From positions 1 through 64,000 of the forward strand of contig NZ_FMYB01000019.1 in the NCBI RefSeq assembly GCF_900104155.1: a DNA stretch of 64,000 nt, written 5' to 3'. Within the stretch, counting starts at the first letter, position 1, and every line of letters starts with the position of its first letter. The notes below the pieces were generated by a model. That model was not told the DNA's origin and searched no databases. It saw only the letters and a program-made list of their open reading frames with translations. Origin of the DNA: Butyrivibrio sp. INlla16. Its GTDB lineage: Bacteria > Bacillota > Clostridia > Lachnospirales > Lachnospiraceae. Below are positions 18,277 through 26,670 of the stretch, piece after piece. Position numbers and translations under genes: made by a program.

Positions 18277-19128
18277 ATGAGACGGTTTTTCATAATCACT
18301 AACAGAGGCAAAGATCCCGGAATGAAGGCCACCCTGCGCATCAGGGATTACCTTGAGCAGAAGGGGGCATTCTGCGAGGTCGCCGAGATAGAGAGCACGG
18401 CGAATAAAAACGGCAAGGAGTATTTCTGCAAGGTTCCGGACTGCGTAGAGTGTTGTATTGTCCTTGGAGGCGATGGAACGATGCTGCAGGCTGCGGGTAA
18501 TGTCCTTGGGAAAAATATCCCGCTTATAGGAGTTAATCTCGGAACGCTGGGATACATGGCGGAGGTTGATCTTTCTGAAGTCGAAAGCGCCATGGATAAG
18601 CTTCTTAATGATGAATATGAAATAGAAGACCGCATGATGCTTCAGGGAGTTCTCTGTCAGGGAGAAGAAAAAGGCGTTATCAACTACGCCTTAAATGACA
18701 TCGTAATCGCGAGATGTTCATCACTCCGGGTTTTCAATTTTAATGTGTATGTTAATGATCTGCCGCTTACAACCTACCAGTCCGATGGAATAATTCTTTC
18801 ATCGCCTACGGGTTCGACGGCTTATAATATGTCTGCAGGCGGACCGATTGTGGATCCCAAGGCGCGGATACTTCTTCTGACACCGATATGTCCGCATGCG
18901 GCTAACGGCAGGACAATAGTTCTTTCCGAGAATGATAAGGTCACTATAGAAATCGGAAAAGGAAGCGGAGACTGTACTTTGGAGCTGGAAGCGTCCCTTG
19001 ACGGAAGAAAAAGGATGATGATGAAGAGCGGGGACAGAATAGATATCACCGCAGCAAAACAGGTTACCAAGATATTGAAACTAAGCAGTGAAAGCTTTTT
19101 AAACATTTTAAGGAAAAAACTCGTATGA
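18277..19128 (+). CDS. nadK: NAD kinase
   Basis: A 283-residue enzyme that phosphorylates NAD to NADP. The GGDGTML motif is at about residue 66, with NLGTLGYMAEV, the ND motif in ALNDIVI and SPTGSTAYNMSAGGP. The length is normal. The start follows tlyA by 5 bases and the end overlaps argR by 4 bases (ATGA). Confidence 0.95.
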   Translation: MRRFFIITNRGKDPGMKATLRIRDYLEQKGAFCEVAEIESTANKNGKEYFCKVPDCVECCIVLGGDGTMLQAAGNVLGKNIPLIGVNLGTLGYMAEVDLSEVESAMDKLLNDEYEIEDRMMLQGVLCQGEEKGVINYALNDIVIARCSSLRVFNFNVYVNDLPLTTYQSDGIILSSPTGSTAYNMSAGGPIVDPKARILLLTPICPHAANGRTIVLSENDKVTIEIGKGSGDCTLELEASLDGRKRMMMKSGDRIDITAAKQVTKILKLSSESFLNILRKKLV

Positions 19129-19571
19129 AGAAAAAACGTCACAGCAAACTGATCGAAATAATTCAAAACAATGTTATCGAAACTCAGGAGCAGATCGCGG
19201 ATATGCTCAATGCTGCGGGTTTTAAGGTTACCCAGGCGACCGTATCCAGAGACATAAGAGAGCTCCGACTTACAAAAAGAGCTACTCCTGACGGAAGGCA
19301 TAAATATGTTTTTGTTCAGGACAGTGCCGGAATGACTGACAAGTATGCGGATGTCCTGCGAGCAGGCTTTATCAGTATGGATCATGCTCAGAATATTCTG
19401 GTTATCCGGACGGTATCGGGAATGGCGATGGCTGTAGCCGCTGCTCTTGATGCCATGGAATTTGAAGAGGTAGTAGGATGTATTGCCGGTGATGATACCA
19501 TCATGGCAGCTATACGTACCAATAATGACGTTCAGAAGGTTATGGATGCCCTGAACGAAATAATAGGCTGA
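19125..19571 (+). CDS. argR: Arginine repressor ArgR/AhrC
   Basis: A 148-residue regulator with an N-terminal winged helix (the TQEQIADMLNAAGFKVTQAT region) and a C-terminal arginine-binding, hexamer-forming domain (GCIAGDDTIMAAIRT). It controls arginine metabolism genes elsewhere. Its place between nadK and recN is the conserved Firmicutes order. Confidence 0.94.
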   Translation: MKKKRHSKLIEIIQNNVIETQEQIADMLNAAGFKVTQATVSRDIRELRLTKRATPDGRHKYVFVQDSAGMTDKYADVLRAGFISMDHAQNILVIRTVSGMAMAVAAALDAMEFEEVVGCIAGDDTIMAAIRTNNDVQKVMDALNEIIG

Positions 19572-19652
19572 TAGTACCTGTCCCATTAAACGGACAGTTA
19601 TTATATACATTTCCTTGACTTGCCCGAAGAAGCAAAAAGGAAAGAGGTAAAT

Positions 19653-21356
19653 ATGTTATACAATCTACATGTGAAGAATCTTGCTCTGATAAATGAGCAG
19701 GAGGTTGAGTTTGAAAACGGTCTTAACATAATGAGTGGCGAGACCGGTGCCGGTAAATCAGTTATTATCGGCAGTGTGAATCTGGCGCTCGGTGCTAAAG
19801 CTGACAGTGGTATGATTCGCACGGGAGCTGAATATGCTCTTATCGAGCTGACCTTTGGAATCAAAAATGAAGCGCAGCTAAGAAGCCTTAAGGATCTTGA
19901 TATTCCTGTAGAAGAAGACGGAACACTTATTTTGCAGAGAAAAATCATGGAGGGCAGAAGTGTCTGCAAGGCAAATGGTGAGACAGTAAGCGCAAGGCAG
20001 CTTCGGGATCTTTCAAACATACTTATAAATATTCACGGTCAGAATGACCATCAGGAACTCCTTCACAAGAAAAAGCATCTGGAGATACTGGATGATTTTG
20101 CAGGTGAGGAGCTTTTGCAGCTTAAGGAAAAGTGTGCAAAGGCTTACGGAAGCTGGAAGGATGTCCTGAAGGCTCTCGATGAGACCAACTTAGACGAGAG
20201 AGAACGTGAGAGACAAAAGGATCTTGCGAATTTCGAATACAATGAGATTACTGATGCAGACCCCAAAGAGGGTGAGGATGAGGCGCTTGAGACCAGATAC
20301 AGAAGAATGGTCAATTCCAGGAAGATTGCCGAGGCAGCAGGTATTGCCGCTGAGGTGACGGGAGCAGGCGACTCCGGTGAAAGCGCTGCGGATGCTATAG
20401 GAAGAGCAGTGCGTGAGCTCTCCTCGGTTAGCAGCTATGACGATAAGGCTGCGGAGCTTTTGGGACAGCTCTCTGATATCGATAATTTATTATCTGATTT
20501 TCGGCATGCTATTTCATCCTATATCGATGAGCTTGAGTTTGATCCCGAAGATTTTGCGATAACAGAGGACAGACTCAACACCATAAACCATCTCAAGGAT
20601 AAGTATGGCGGAAGCATTGAGGAAGTTCTAAAGTACAGGAATGAGAAGGAAGAGGAACTAAAAAAACTCGAGGACCTTGCAGCATACCGAGACGGTCTTC
20701 TTGCTGATGAGAAGAGGTTCCATGATGAGTTGTTATCCGCCTGCAAGAGCATCTCAGACCTGAGAAAAGAAAACGCCAAAGCTTTATCGGAGCTTCTCCG
20801 CAAAGCGTTGGAGGACCTTAACTTCATAGATGTAAGATTCGAGATTGATGTTAAGCCTGACGGAGAGAGAGTTTCCGCGGGAGGCTATGATGATGTGGAG
20901 TTCATGATTTCCACAAATCCCGGAGAGAAGATAAGACCCCTCGACCAGGTGGCAAGCGGCGGTGAGCTCTCAAGAATCATGCTTGCGATCAAGACCGTTG
21001 TCGCTGAAAAGGATGACATAGACACACTCATTTTTGATGAGATAGATGCGGGAATAAGCGGACAGACTGCATGGAAGGTTTCGGAGAAACTTGGACTTCT
21101 TGCAAAGGGTCACCAGATAATCTGCATCACACACCTTCCTCAGATTGCATCTATGGCTGACACTCATTATGAGATCGCGAAGGGAACTCATGAAGAGGGC
21201 GGAAACGAGAGAACCGTAACCCGGATCAGAAAACTCTCGGATGATGAGAGAGCATCAGAACTTGCAAGAATGCTTGGCGGCGCTACAATCACAGATTCTG
21301 CAATGGAGAATGCGAGGGAGATGATGCGCCAGGCAGAAAAAGTTAAAGCAAAATAG
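19653..21356 (+). CDS. recN: DNA repair ATPase RecN
   Basis: A 567-residue SMC-like protein: Walker A GETGAGKSV near residue 30, the coiled-coil middle, and the C-terminal ABC half (LDQVASGGELSRIMLAIK, then LIFDEIDAGISG). It acts early at double-strand breaks. ATG 19653 has AAGAGG upstream and matches the family start MLYNLHVKNLALI; an upstream in-frame codon at 19620 has no ribosome site. A weak hairpin (CTGTCC/GGACAG near 19582) lies between argR and recN without a T tract. Confidence 0.95.
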   Translation: MLYNLHVKNLALINEQEVEFENGLNIMSGETGAGKSVIIGSVNLALGAKADSGMIRTGAEYALIELTFGIKNEAQLRSLKDLDIPVEEDGTLILQRKIMEGRSVCKANGETVSARQLRDLSNILINIHGQNDHQELLHKKKHLEILDDFAGEELLQLKEKCAKAYGSWKDVLKALDETNLDERERERQKDLANFEYNEITDADPKEGEDEALETRYRRMVNSRKIAEAAGIAAEVTGAGDSGESAADAIGRAVRELSSVSSYDDKAAELLGQLSDIDNLLSDFRHAISSYIDELEFDPEDFAITEDRLNTINHLKDKYGGSIEEVLKYRNEKEEELKKLEDLAAYRDGLLADEKRFHDELLSACKSISDLRKENAKALSELLRKALEDLNFIDVRFEIDVKPDGERVSAGGYDDVEFMISTNPGEKIRPLDQVASGGELSRIMLAIKTVVAEKDDIDTLIFDEIDAGISGQTAWKVSEKLGLLAKGHQIICITHLPQIASMADTHYEIAKGTHEEGGNERTVTRIRKLSDDERASELARMLGGATITDSAMENAREMMRQAEKVKAK

Positions 21357-21369
21357 CCGGAGACAATAT

Positions 21370-21999
21370 ATGACACTAGACTATGATGATTTTCTTAACA
21401 GCATAATGGCCAGCATGGACAGAACCACTCAGGTTGATGTTAATGATATCCCTAACATCAACCTGTATATGGACCAGCTGCTTACTTTTATGGATGAAAG
21501 CCTTAGGAAGTCCTCAAGGCATCCCGGAGTGGATAAGATACTCACGAAGACCATGATCAATAACTATGCCAAAAATAATCTGCTTCCTCCTCCGGTAAAG
21601 AAGAAGTATTCCAAGGATCACATCATACTTTTGATGTTCATCTATTACTATAAGAACATGCTATCCTTCAGCGATATCCAGACCTTGTTTGAGCCTGTTT
21701 ACAAACGTTTTGGAAAAGACGATGAGGACATAAATTTAAAAGATATCTACAAGACAATCTACGATGAGCAGAAGGATATTATCGCCCATCTTAAAACTGA
21801 CATCGAGGAAAAATATAAGACCGCCCAGGCATCATTTCCCGAGGCGAAGGGCGAGGACAAGAACGAACTTCAGATGTTCAATTTTGTCTCAATGCTCGCT
21901 TACGATGTTTTCATGAAGATGCTTCTTATCGAGAACATCATCGATCACATCGAAGAGGAGCGCGAGGGCGACAAAGAGACAAAGAAGAAGAAAAAATAA
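21370..21999 (+). CDS. DUF1836 family protein
   Basis: A 209-residue soluble protein with the DUF1836 core: NLYMDQLLTFMD, then LTKTMINNYAKNNLLPPP and YSKDHIILLMFIYYYKNMLS. The family looks like a helix-turn-helix, MerR-like fold and is common in Firmicutes, but its role is not known. The C-terminus is a short lysine-rich tail. It lies 13 bases after recN and is probably the last gene of that operon. Confidence 0.8.
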   Translation: MTLDYDDFLNSIMASMDRTTQVDVNDIPNINLYMDQLLTFMDESLRKSSRHPGVDKILTKTMINNYAKNNLLPPPVKKKYSKDHIILLMFIYYYKNMLSFSDIQTLFEPVYKRFGKDDEDINLKDIYKTIYDEQKDIIAHLKTDIEEKYKTAQASFPEAKGEDKNELQMFNFVSMLAYDVFMKMLLIENIIDHIEEEREGDKETKKKKK

Positions 22000-22000
22000 T

Positions 22001-22047
22001 GCCTTCTCCCTCTGGGAGAAGGTGTCGGCGAAGCCGACGGATGAGGG
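22001..22047 (+). repeat. Dispersed double-hairpin repeat, copy 3
   Basis: CCTTCTCCC/GGGAGAAGG, then GTCGGC-GAA-GCCGAC and the tail GGATGAGGG. It begins one base after the DUF1836 stop codon and could serve as a processing or termination signal. Confidence 0.85.
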
Positions 22048-22074
22048 TAATTTTCGAAAGGTAGTACATATTTA

Positions 22075-24531
22075 ATGAGCATTTACGACACCCTGAATAG
22101 TGAACAGAAAAAAGCGGTTCTGCAGACAGACGGTCCGGTCCTGATACTTGCCGGAGCAGGTTCGGGAAAGACCAGAGTCCTGACGCACAGGATCGCTTAT
22201 TTAATTGACGAATGCGGAGTTAATCCCTGGAACATTCTCGCGATCACCTTTACCAACAAGGCGGCCGGCGAGATGCGCGAAAGAGTTGATAAGATTGTAG
22301 GCTTTGGCGCTGAGAGCATATGGGTTGCGACTTTTCACTCAACCTGTGTAAGAATCTTAAGACGTTATGCTGACAGAATCGGTTACAGCAACAATTTTAC
22401 GATTTATGATACGGATGACTCCAAGTCGGTACTTAAGGATATCTGCAAAAGATATCAGCTTGAAACAACTCAGCTAAAGCTCCGCAACATCCAGACTGCG
22501 ATATCGCATGCAAAGGACAACTGCGTCGATGCCAATGAATACATGCTGGCATCGGGAAACGACTTTAAGAAGCAGAAAATTGCGAAGGCATACATCGAGT
22601 ATCAGAATACGCTTAAGAAGAATAATGCAATGGATTTTGATGACCTTCTTCTTAACACGGTGAAGCTCTTCAAGGACGAGCCGGAGGTGCTTGCGCAGTA
22701 CCAGGAACGCTTCAGGTACATAATGGTTGATGAGTATCAGGATACCAACAACGTACAGTTTGAATTTGTAAGGCTTCTTGCAGACAGGTATAAGAACCTT
22801 TGCGTGGTCGGTGATGATGATCAGAGTATTTACAGATTCCGCGGAGCGAACATCAGGAATATCCTTGATTTTGAAAAAGTGTATCCCGATGCGACAGTGA
22901 TAAAACTGGAACAGAATTACAGATCCACACAGAGTATTCTTGATGCGGCTAACGCTGTTATAAAGAATAACTACGGAAGAAAAGACAAAGCCCTTTGGAC
23001 AGATGAAGGAAAAGGCGAACTCGTCAGATTAAAGGTTGTGAATCAGGCTCCGGAGGAGGCTGAGTTTATAGCCTCTGAAGTTTGCAAACTCAAAAAATCA
23101 GGCAAAGCGGATTATAAGGATATCGCAGTTCTCTACAGAACAAATGCGCAGTCCAGACTTCTGGAAGAGAGATTCGTGTATGAAGGAATTCCGTACGACC
23201 TTGTGGGTGGAGTGAACTTCTACGGCAGACGTGAGATCAAGGACTGTCTTGCCTATCTGAAGACCATTGATTCCGGTGCGGATGATCTGGCAGCGAGACG
23301 TATCATAAATGTTCCGAAAAGAGGAATCGGAGCTACAAGTATCACTCATGTTCAGGAATACGCAGATAAGGCCAATATCAGTTTTCTGAAGGCGTGCGCC
23401 GAGGCTGATATGATCCCGGGACTTAATAAGACAGCGCAGGCAAAGTGCAAGGCATTTGCGTCAATGATCGGAGCTTTCAGAGCCTTTGCAAAAGAGGCAA
23501 GACTTGATCAGCTTATGCAGCACATCATCAGAGAAATCGGCTACATAGATTATCTCTATACAATCGATGAGGATGCAAACACCGAGGATAACGAGCGTGA
23601 GCAGAACGTGGACGAGCTTATATCCAAAATGGCCGGCTACGAGGAAAAAGAGGATGAGCCTACGCTTACGGGATTCTTGGAAGAGGTTGCTCTGGTGGCG
23701 GATATTGACAATGTATCCGAGGATGACGACAAGGTGCTCCTCATGACACTTCACAGTGCAAAGGGACTAGAGTTTGATCATGTGTATCTCGCAGGTATGG
23801 AGGAGAATGTTTTCCCCAGCTTCATGGCGCTGATGGACGAAGGAGTAGATCCCGAGGGACTCGAGGAGGAGAGAAGACTTGCTTATGTTGGAATAACCAG
23901 AGCAAGAAAACATCTCACACTCACAAGTGCCAGAAGCAGAATGACAAGAGGTCAGCTCCAGTACAACCCTGTGAGCAGATTTGTAACTGAGATTCCGGCT
24001 GAGCTTCTTGAAAAGGTCGGAGCGGCTGAAGCCTCCTTCATGTATGATGGCGGAGAATCCATTGATGACGACGATGATATCGATCTTGATACAGGTCGCA
24101 TTTTTAAGAAAAAGATGGATTTCTCAAAACCCACCTATGCAGCCGGTACAGCAAACTCACCTCTTAAGAGGAGTGCTTATGCCGGGACAAAAGCTGCTAC
24201 CCAGCCAGCTTACGGAAGACCTGTTGCAAAGCCGGCACCTCCCAAAAAGAGAGCGGTACCGAAGGACAAACCTTTTATCGCAGGCGCTGCCAGTGCACAC
24301 AGCAAGGCCTATCTCGGAAAACCGGGACTCGCCGGATTATCCAAAGGAATGCCGACAGCCGGAGCAGCACTTGATTACGGCGTAGGTGACAGAGTCCTGC
24401 ATGTTAAGTTCGGTGAAGGAACTGTCCTTGATATCGTCAAGGAACCGAGAGACTATAAGGTCACAATCGATTTTGACGATTACGGACAGAAAATCATGTT
24501 CGCTGCATTTGCGAAGCTTAAAAAAGTATAA
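22075..24531 (+). CDS. pcrA: UvrD/PcrA family DNA helicase
   Basis: An 818-residue superfamily 1A helicase with all the expected motifs: AGAGSGKTRVLTHR (I, about residue 28), MVDEYQDTN (II), VGDDDQSIYRFRGA (III), LMTLHSAKGLEF (V) and RRLAYVGITRA (VI). A Pro/Ala/Lys-rich linker (about 690-760) leads to a C-terminal Tudor-like domain (YGVGDRVLHVKFGEGTVLDI) that in PcrA binds RNA polymerase. It works in nucleotide excision repair and in removing recombination intermediates. Confidence 0.95.
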   Translation: MSIYDTLNSEQKKAVLQTDGPVLILAGAGSGKTRVLTHRIAYLIDECGVNPWNILAITFTNKAAGEMRERVDKIVGFGAESIWVATFHSTCVRILRRYADRIGYSNNFTIYDTDDSKSVLKDICKRYQLETTQLKLRNIQTAISHAKDNCVDANEYMLASGNDFKKQKIAKAYIEYQNTLKKNNAMDFDDLLLNTVKLFKDEPEVLAQYQERFRYIMVDEYQDTNNVQFEFVRLLADRYKNLCVVGDDDQSIYRFRGANIRNILDFEKVYPDATVIKLEQNYRSTQSILDAANAVIKNNYGRKDKALWTDEGKGELVRLKVVNQAPEEAEFIASEVCKLKKSGKADYKDIAVLYRTNAQSRLLEERFVYEGIPYDLVGGVNFYGRREIKDCLAYLKTIDSGADDLAARRIINVPKRGIGATSITHVQEYADKANISFLKACAEADMIPGLNKTAQAKCKAFASMIGAFRAFAKEARLDQLMQHIIREIGYIDYLYTIDEDANTEDNEREQNVDELISKMAGYEEKEDEPTLTGFLEEVALVADIDNVSEDDDKVLLMTLHSAKGLEFDHVYLAGMEENVFPSFMALMDEGVDPEGLEEERRLAYVGITRARKHLTLTSARSRMTRGQLQYNPVSRFVTEIPAELLEKVGAAEASFMYDGGESIDDDDDIDLDTGRIFKKKMDFSKPTYAAGTANSPLKRSAYAGTKAATQPAYGRPVAKPAPPKKRAVPKDKPFIAGAASAHSKAYLGKPGLAGLSKGMPTAGAALDYGVGDRVLHVKFGEGTVLDIVKEPRDYKVTIDFDDYGQKIMFAAFAKLKKV

Positions 24532-24565
24532 ACTTTGCCAATTCAATAGATTGTGAATTAATAAA

Positions 24566-24574
24566 TGTTATAAT
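24566..24574 (+). promoter_or_regulatory. Extended -10 promoter for the 24674 gene
   Basis: TGTTATAAT (TG at 24566, TATAAT 24569-24574) is a consensus extended -10. It sits in the AT palindrome GTTATAATATATATAAC. No good -35 box is present. Confidence 0.45.
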
Positions 24575-24590
24575 ATATATAACATTTTAT

Positions 24591-24635
24591 GCCTTCTCCC
24601 GCTGGGAGAAGGTGGCACGAAGTGCCGGATGAGGG
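24591..24635 (+). repeat. Dispersed double-hairpin repeat, copy 4
   Basis: CCTTCTCCC/GGGAGAAGG, then GGCAC-GAA-GTGCC and GGATGAGGG. Its second hairpin matches copy 1 exactly. It would lie in the leader of the 24674 gene. Confidence 0.85.
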
Positions 24636-24673
24636 GTATTAACCACTAACTACATCTTGGAAAGGGGTAAGTA

Positions 24674-24940
24674 ATGGATAAGAACAGAATCGAAGAACTT
24701 CTTGAAACAGTCAGAATCAATGAGCTTTTAGAGAAAAAAGAAGCTGCAAACGCTAAAAAGCCATCAAACATTGTTTTGTGGTGCCTTGCAGTTTTCGGAG
24801 CAATTGCTGCTGTAGCAACAATCGCTTATCTGGTATTCAATTACATGATGCCCGAGTACGAGGATGATTACGATTATGATGATGACGATTTCGACGACTT
24901 TGATGACGACGACTTCGTTGATCTGGATTTGGAGAAATGA
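24674..24940 (+). CDS. Small membrane protein with acidic tail
   Basis: An 88-residue protein of no recognised family. Residues 1-32 are charged and probably helical, residues 33-55 form one membrane segment (IVLWCLAVFGAIAAVATIAYL), and the last 28 residues are almost all Asp, Phe and Tyr. The acidic tail would lie outside the cell if the N-terminus is inside. AAAGGGG precedes the ATG. It overlaps rlmD by 4 bases (ATGA), so the two are translated together. Confidence 0.75.
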   Translation: MDKNRIEELLETVRINELLEKKEAANAKKPSNIVLWCLAVFGAIAAVATIAYLVFNYMMPEYEDDYDYDDDDFDDFDDDDFVDLDLEK

Positions 24941-26616
24941 AGAAAAAAGATATAGTATCGGGCAGAATCGTTAGGGTTGAATTCCCTAACAAAGGCATTA
25001 TGGAGACACCTGAGGGAAAAGTGATAGTTAAGAATACACTTCCCGGTCAGAAGGTGTCATGTGTGATTATTAAAAACAGAAATGGCAGAGCAGAAGGTAG
25101 GCTCCTCGAGGTTCTCGAAGAGCCTATTGATGCTATAGAAAGCCCCTGCATGCATTTTGGCAAATGCGGAGGCTGCAGCTATCTTACCATGCCTTATGTC
25201 AAAGAACTTGGCATGAAGGAACAGCAGGTAAGGCATATTCTTAATCCTATTCTGGAGAAGCAGACTCAGAGTTACACCTGGGAGGGCATTAAGACAAGCC
25301 CCATCAAATTTGCATACAGAAATAAGATGGAATTTACTTTTGGAGATGAGGAGATAGGCGGTCCCCTCACTCTTGGCATGCACAAAAGAAACAGCATGCA
25401 TGATATTGTCAGCGTAACAGGCTGCAGAATTGTGGATGATGATTACAACAACATCTTAAGCGCCACACTTTCGTATTTTGGAGAATTATATAGACAGGAA
25501 AAAATCACTTTTTATCATAGAATGAAACAGGAGGGCTATCTTCGACACCTTCTCGTAAGAAAGGCTCAGAAGACAGGCGACATCCTGATAGACATAGTGA
25601 CGACGACACAGGAAGACCACAATCTCATGAATTACGCGGAGATGCTTCTTACACTTGAGCTCTCCGGGCATATCGTTGGTATTCTACATACAAAAAATGA
25701 TGCCAAGGCAGATGCCGTAATTGATGAAGGTACGACTGTGCTTTATGGACAGGACTATTTTTATGAGGAACTTCTTGGACTTAAATTCAGGATCACACCC
25801 TTCTCATTTTTCCAGACAAATTCTCTTAGTGCAGAGGTTCTGTATGGCACTGTCAGGGAATACATCGATGGACTTTATGACAACATGACTGAGGATCCCG
25901 GTGACAAGATTATCTACGATTTATACTGCGGCACAGGTACCATTGCCCAGATAATCGCGCCGATTGCCAACAAGGTTATCGGTGTTGAAATCGTTGAGGA
26001 AGCTGTAGCGGCCGCGAAGGAGAATGCAGCGAGAAACCAGCTTGTGGACTGTGAATTTATCGCCGGAGATGTGCTGAAAGTCCTTGATGATATCGTGGAC
26101 AAGCCCAATCTCATCATCCTTGATCCTCCCCGTGAAGGCATCAATCCCAAGGCACTTAAAAAGATCATCGACTACGGCGTAAAGCACATGATCTACGTAA
26201 GCTGCAAACCTACTTCTCTCGCCAGGGATCTCGAAACCCTTGCAGAGGGCGGCTACTATGTTCAAAGAGCAGTCGCAGTAGATCAGTTCCCATGGACAAA
26301 TCACGTGGAGACGGTGGTTTTGCTTTCCAAGGGCGAGATACCCAGTAAGAAAGTCAAGGTTGAATTCTCATTAGAGGGCATGGATACTGATGGTTTCAAG
26401 GATGGAGCTACCTACGATGAGATAAGAGATTGGGTACAGGAAAAGTATGGTATACATGTTACTAACCTGAATATAGCACAGATCAAGAGAAAGAACGGCA
26501 TTATTGAAAGAGAGAACTATAATAAGCCGAAGTCCGAAGATAGCAAGCAGCCAGGAACAACTCCGGAAAAGGAGAAGGCCATCACAGAAGCACTAAAACA
26601 CTTTAATATGATATAG
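24937..26616 (+). CDS. rlmD: 23S rRNA (uracil-5-)-methyltransferase RlmD/RumA with C-terminal extension
   Basis: A 559-residue SAM-dependent methyltransferase. An N-terminal TRAM domain is followed by an iron-sulphur cysteine cluster (CMHFGKCGGCSY), the SAM site DLYCGTGTIAQI, DPPREGINPK and the catalytic cysteine in YVSCKPTSLARDL. Residues from about 482 to 559 are an extra domain not needed for methylation: GATYDEIRDWVQEKYG, HVTNLNIAQIKRK, ENYNKPKSED and PGTTPEKEKAI. The same domain ends the serine recombinase at 57661. The rum gene is a known target of some integrative elements in Firmicutes. Confidence 0.93.
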   Translation: MKKKDIVSGRIVRVEFPNKGIMETPEGKVIVKNTLPGQKVSCVIIKNRNGRAEGRLLEVLEEPIDAIESPCMHFGKCGGCSYLTMPYVKELGMKEQQVRHILNPILEKQTQSYTWEGIKTSPIKFAYRNKMEFTFGDEEIGGPLTLGMHKRNSMHDIVSVTGCRIVDDDYNNILSATLSYFGELYRQEKITFYHRMKQEGYLRHLLVRKAQKTGDILIDIVTTTQEDHNLMNYAEMLLTLELSGHIVGILHTKNDAKADAVIDEGTTVLYGQDYFYEELLGLKFRITPFSFFQTNSLSAEVLYGTVREYIDGLYDNMTEDPGDKIIYDLYCGTGTIAQIIAPIANKVIGVEIVEEAVAAAKENAARNQLVDCEFIAGDVLKVLDDIVDKPNLIILDPPREGINPKALKKIIDYGVKHMIYVSCKPTSLARDLETLAEGGYYVQRAVAVDQFPWTNHVETVVLLSKGEIPSKKVKVEFSLEGMDTDGFKDGATYDEIRDWVQEKYGIHVTNLNIAQIKRKNGIIERENYNKPKSEDSKQPGTTPEKEKAITEALKHFNMI

Positions 26617-26630
26617 AATAATAAAGAGGG

Positions 26631-26660
26631 GCCGTGGAGAAAATCCACGGCTCTGACTTT
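26631..26660 (+). terminator. Terminator between rlmD and the convergent phosphatase gene
   Basis: A perfect 8-bp stem (GCCGTGGA 26631-26638 with TCCACGGC 26644-26651) lies between convergent genes. The plus side is followed by TCTGACTTT and the minus side by CCCCTCTTTATT, so it may work in both directions. Confidence 0.7.
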
Positions 26661-26670
26661 AAATGACTGA

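Noticed and set aside
18822-19610. A 262-codon minus-strand open frame over nadK and argR
   Set aside because: Both plus-strand genes are unmistakable and conserved; the antisense frame is a by-product of codon use.
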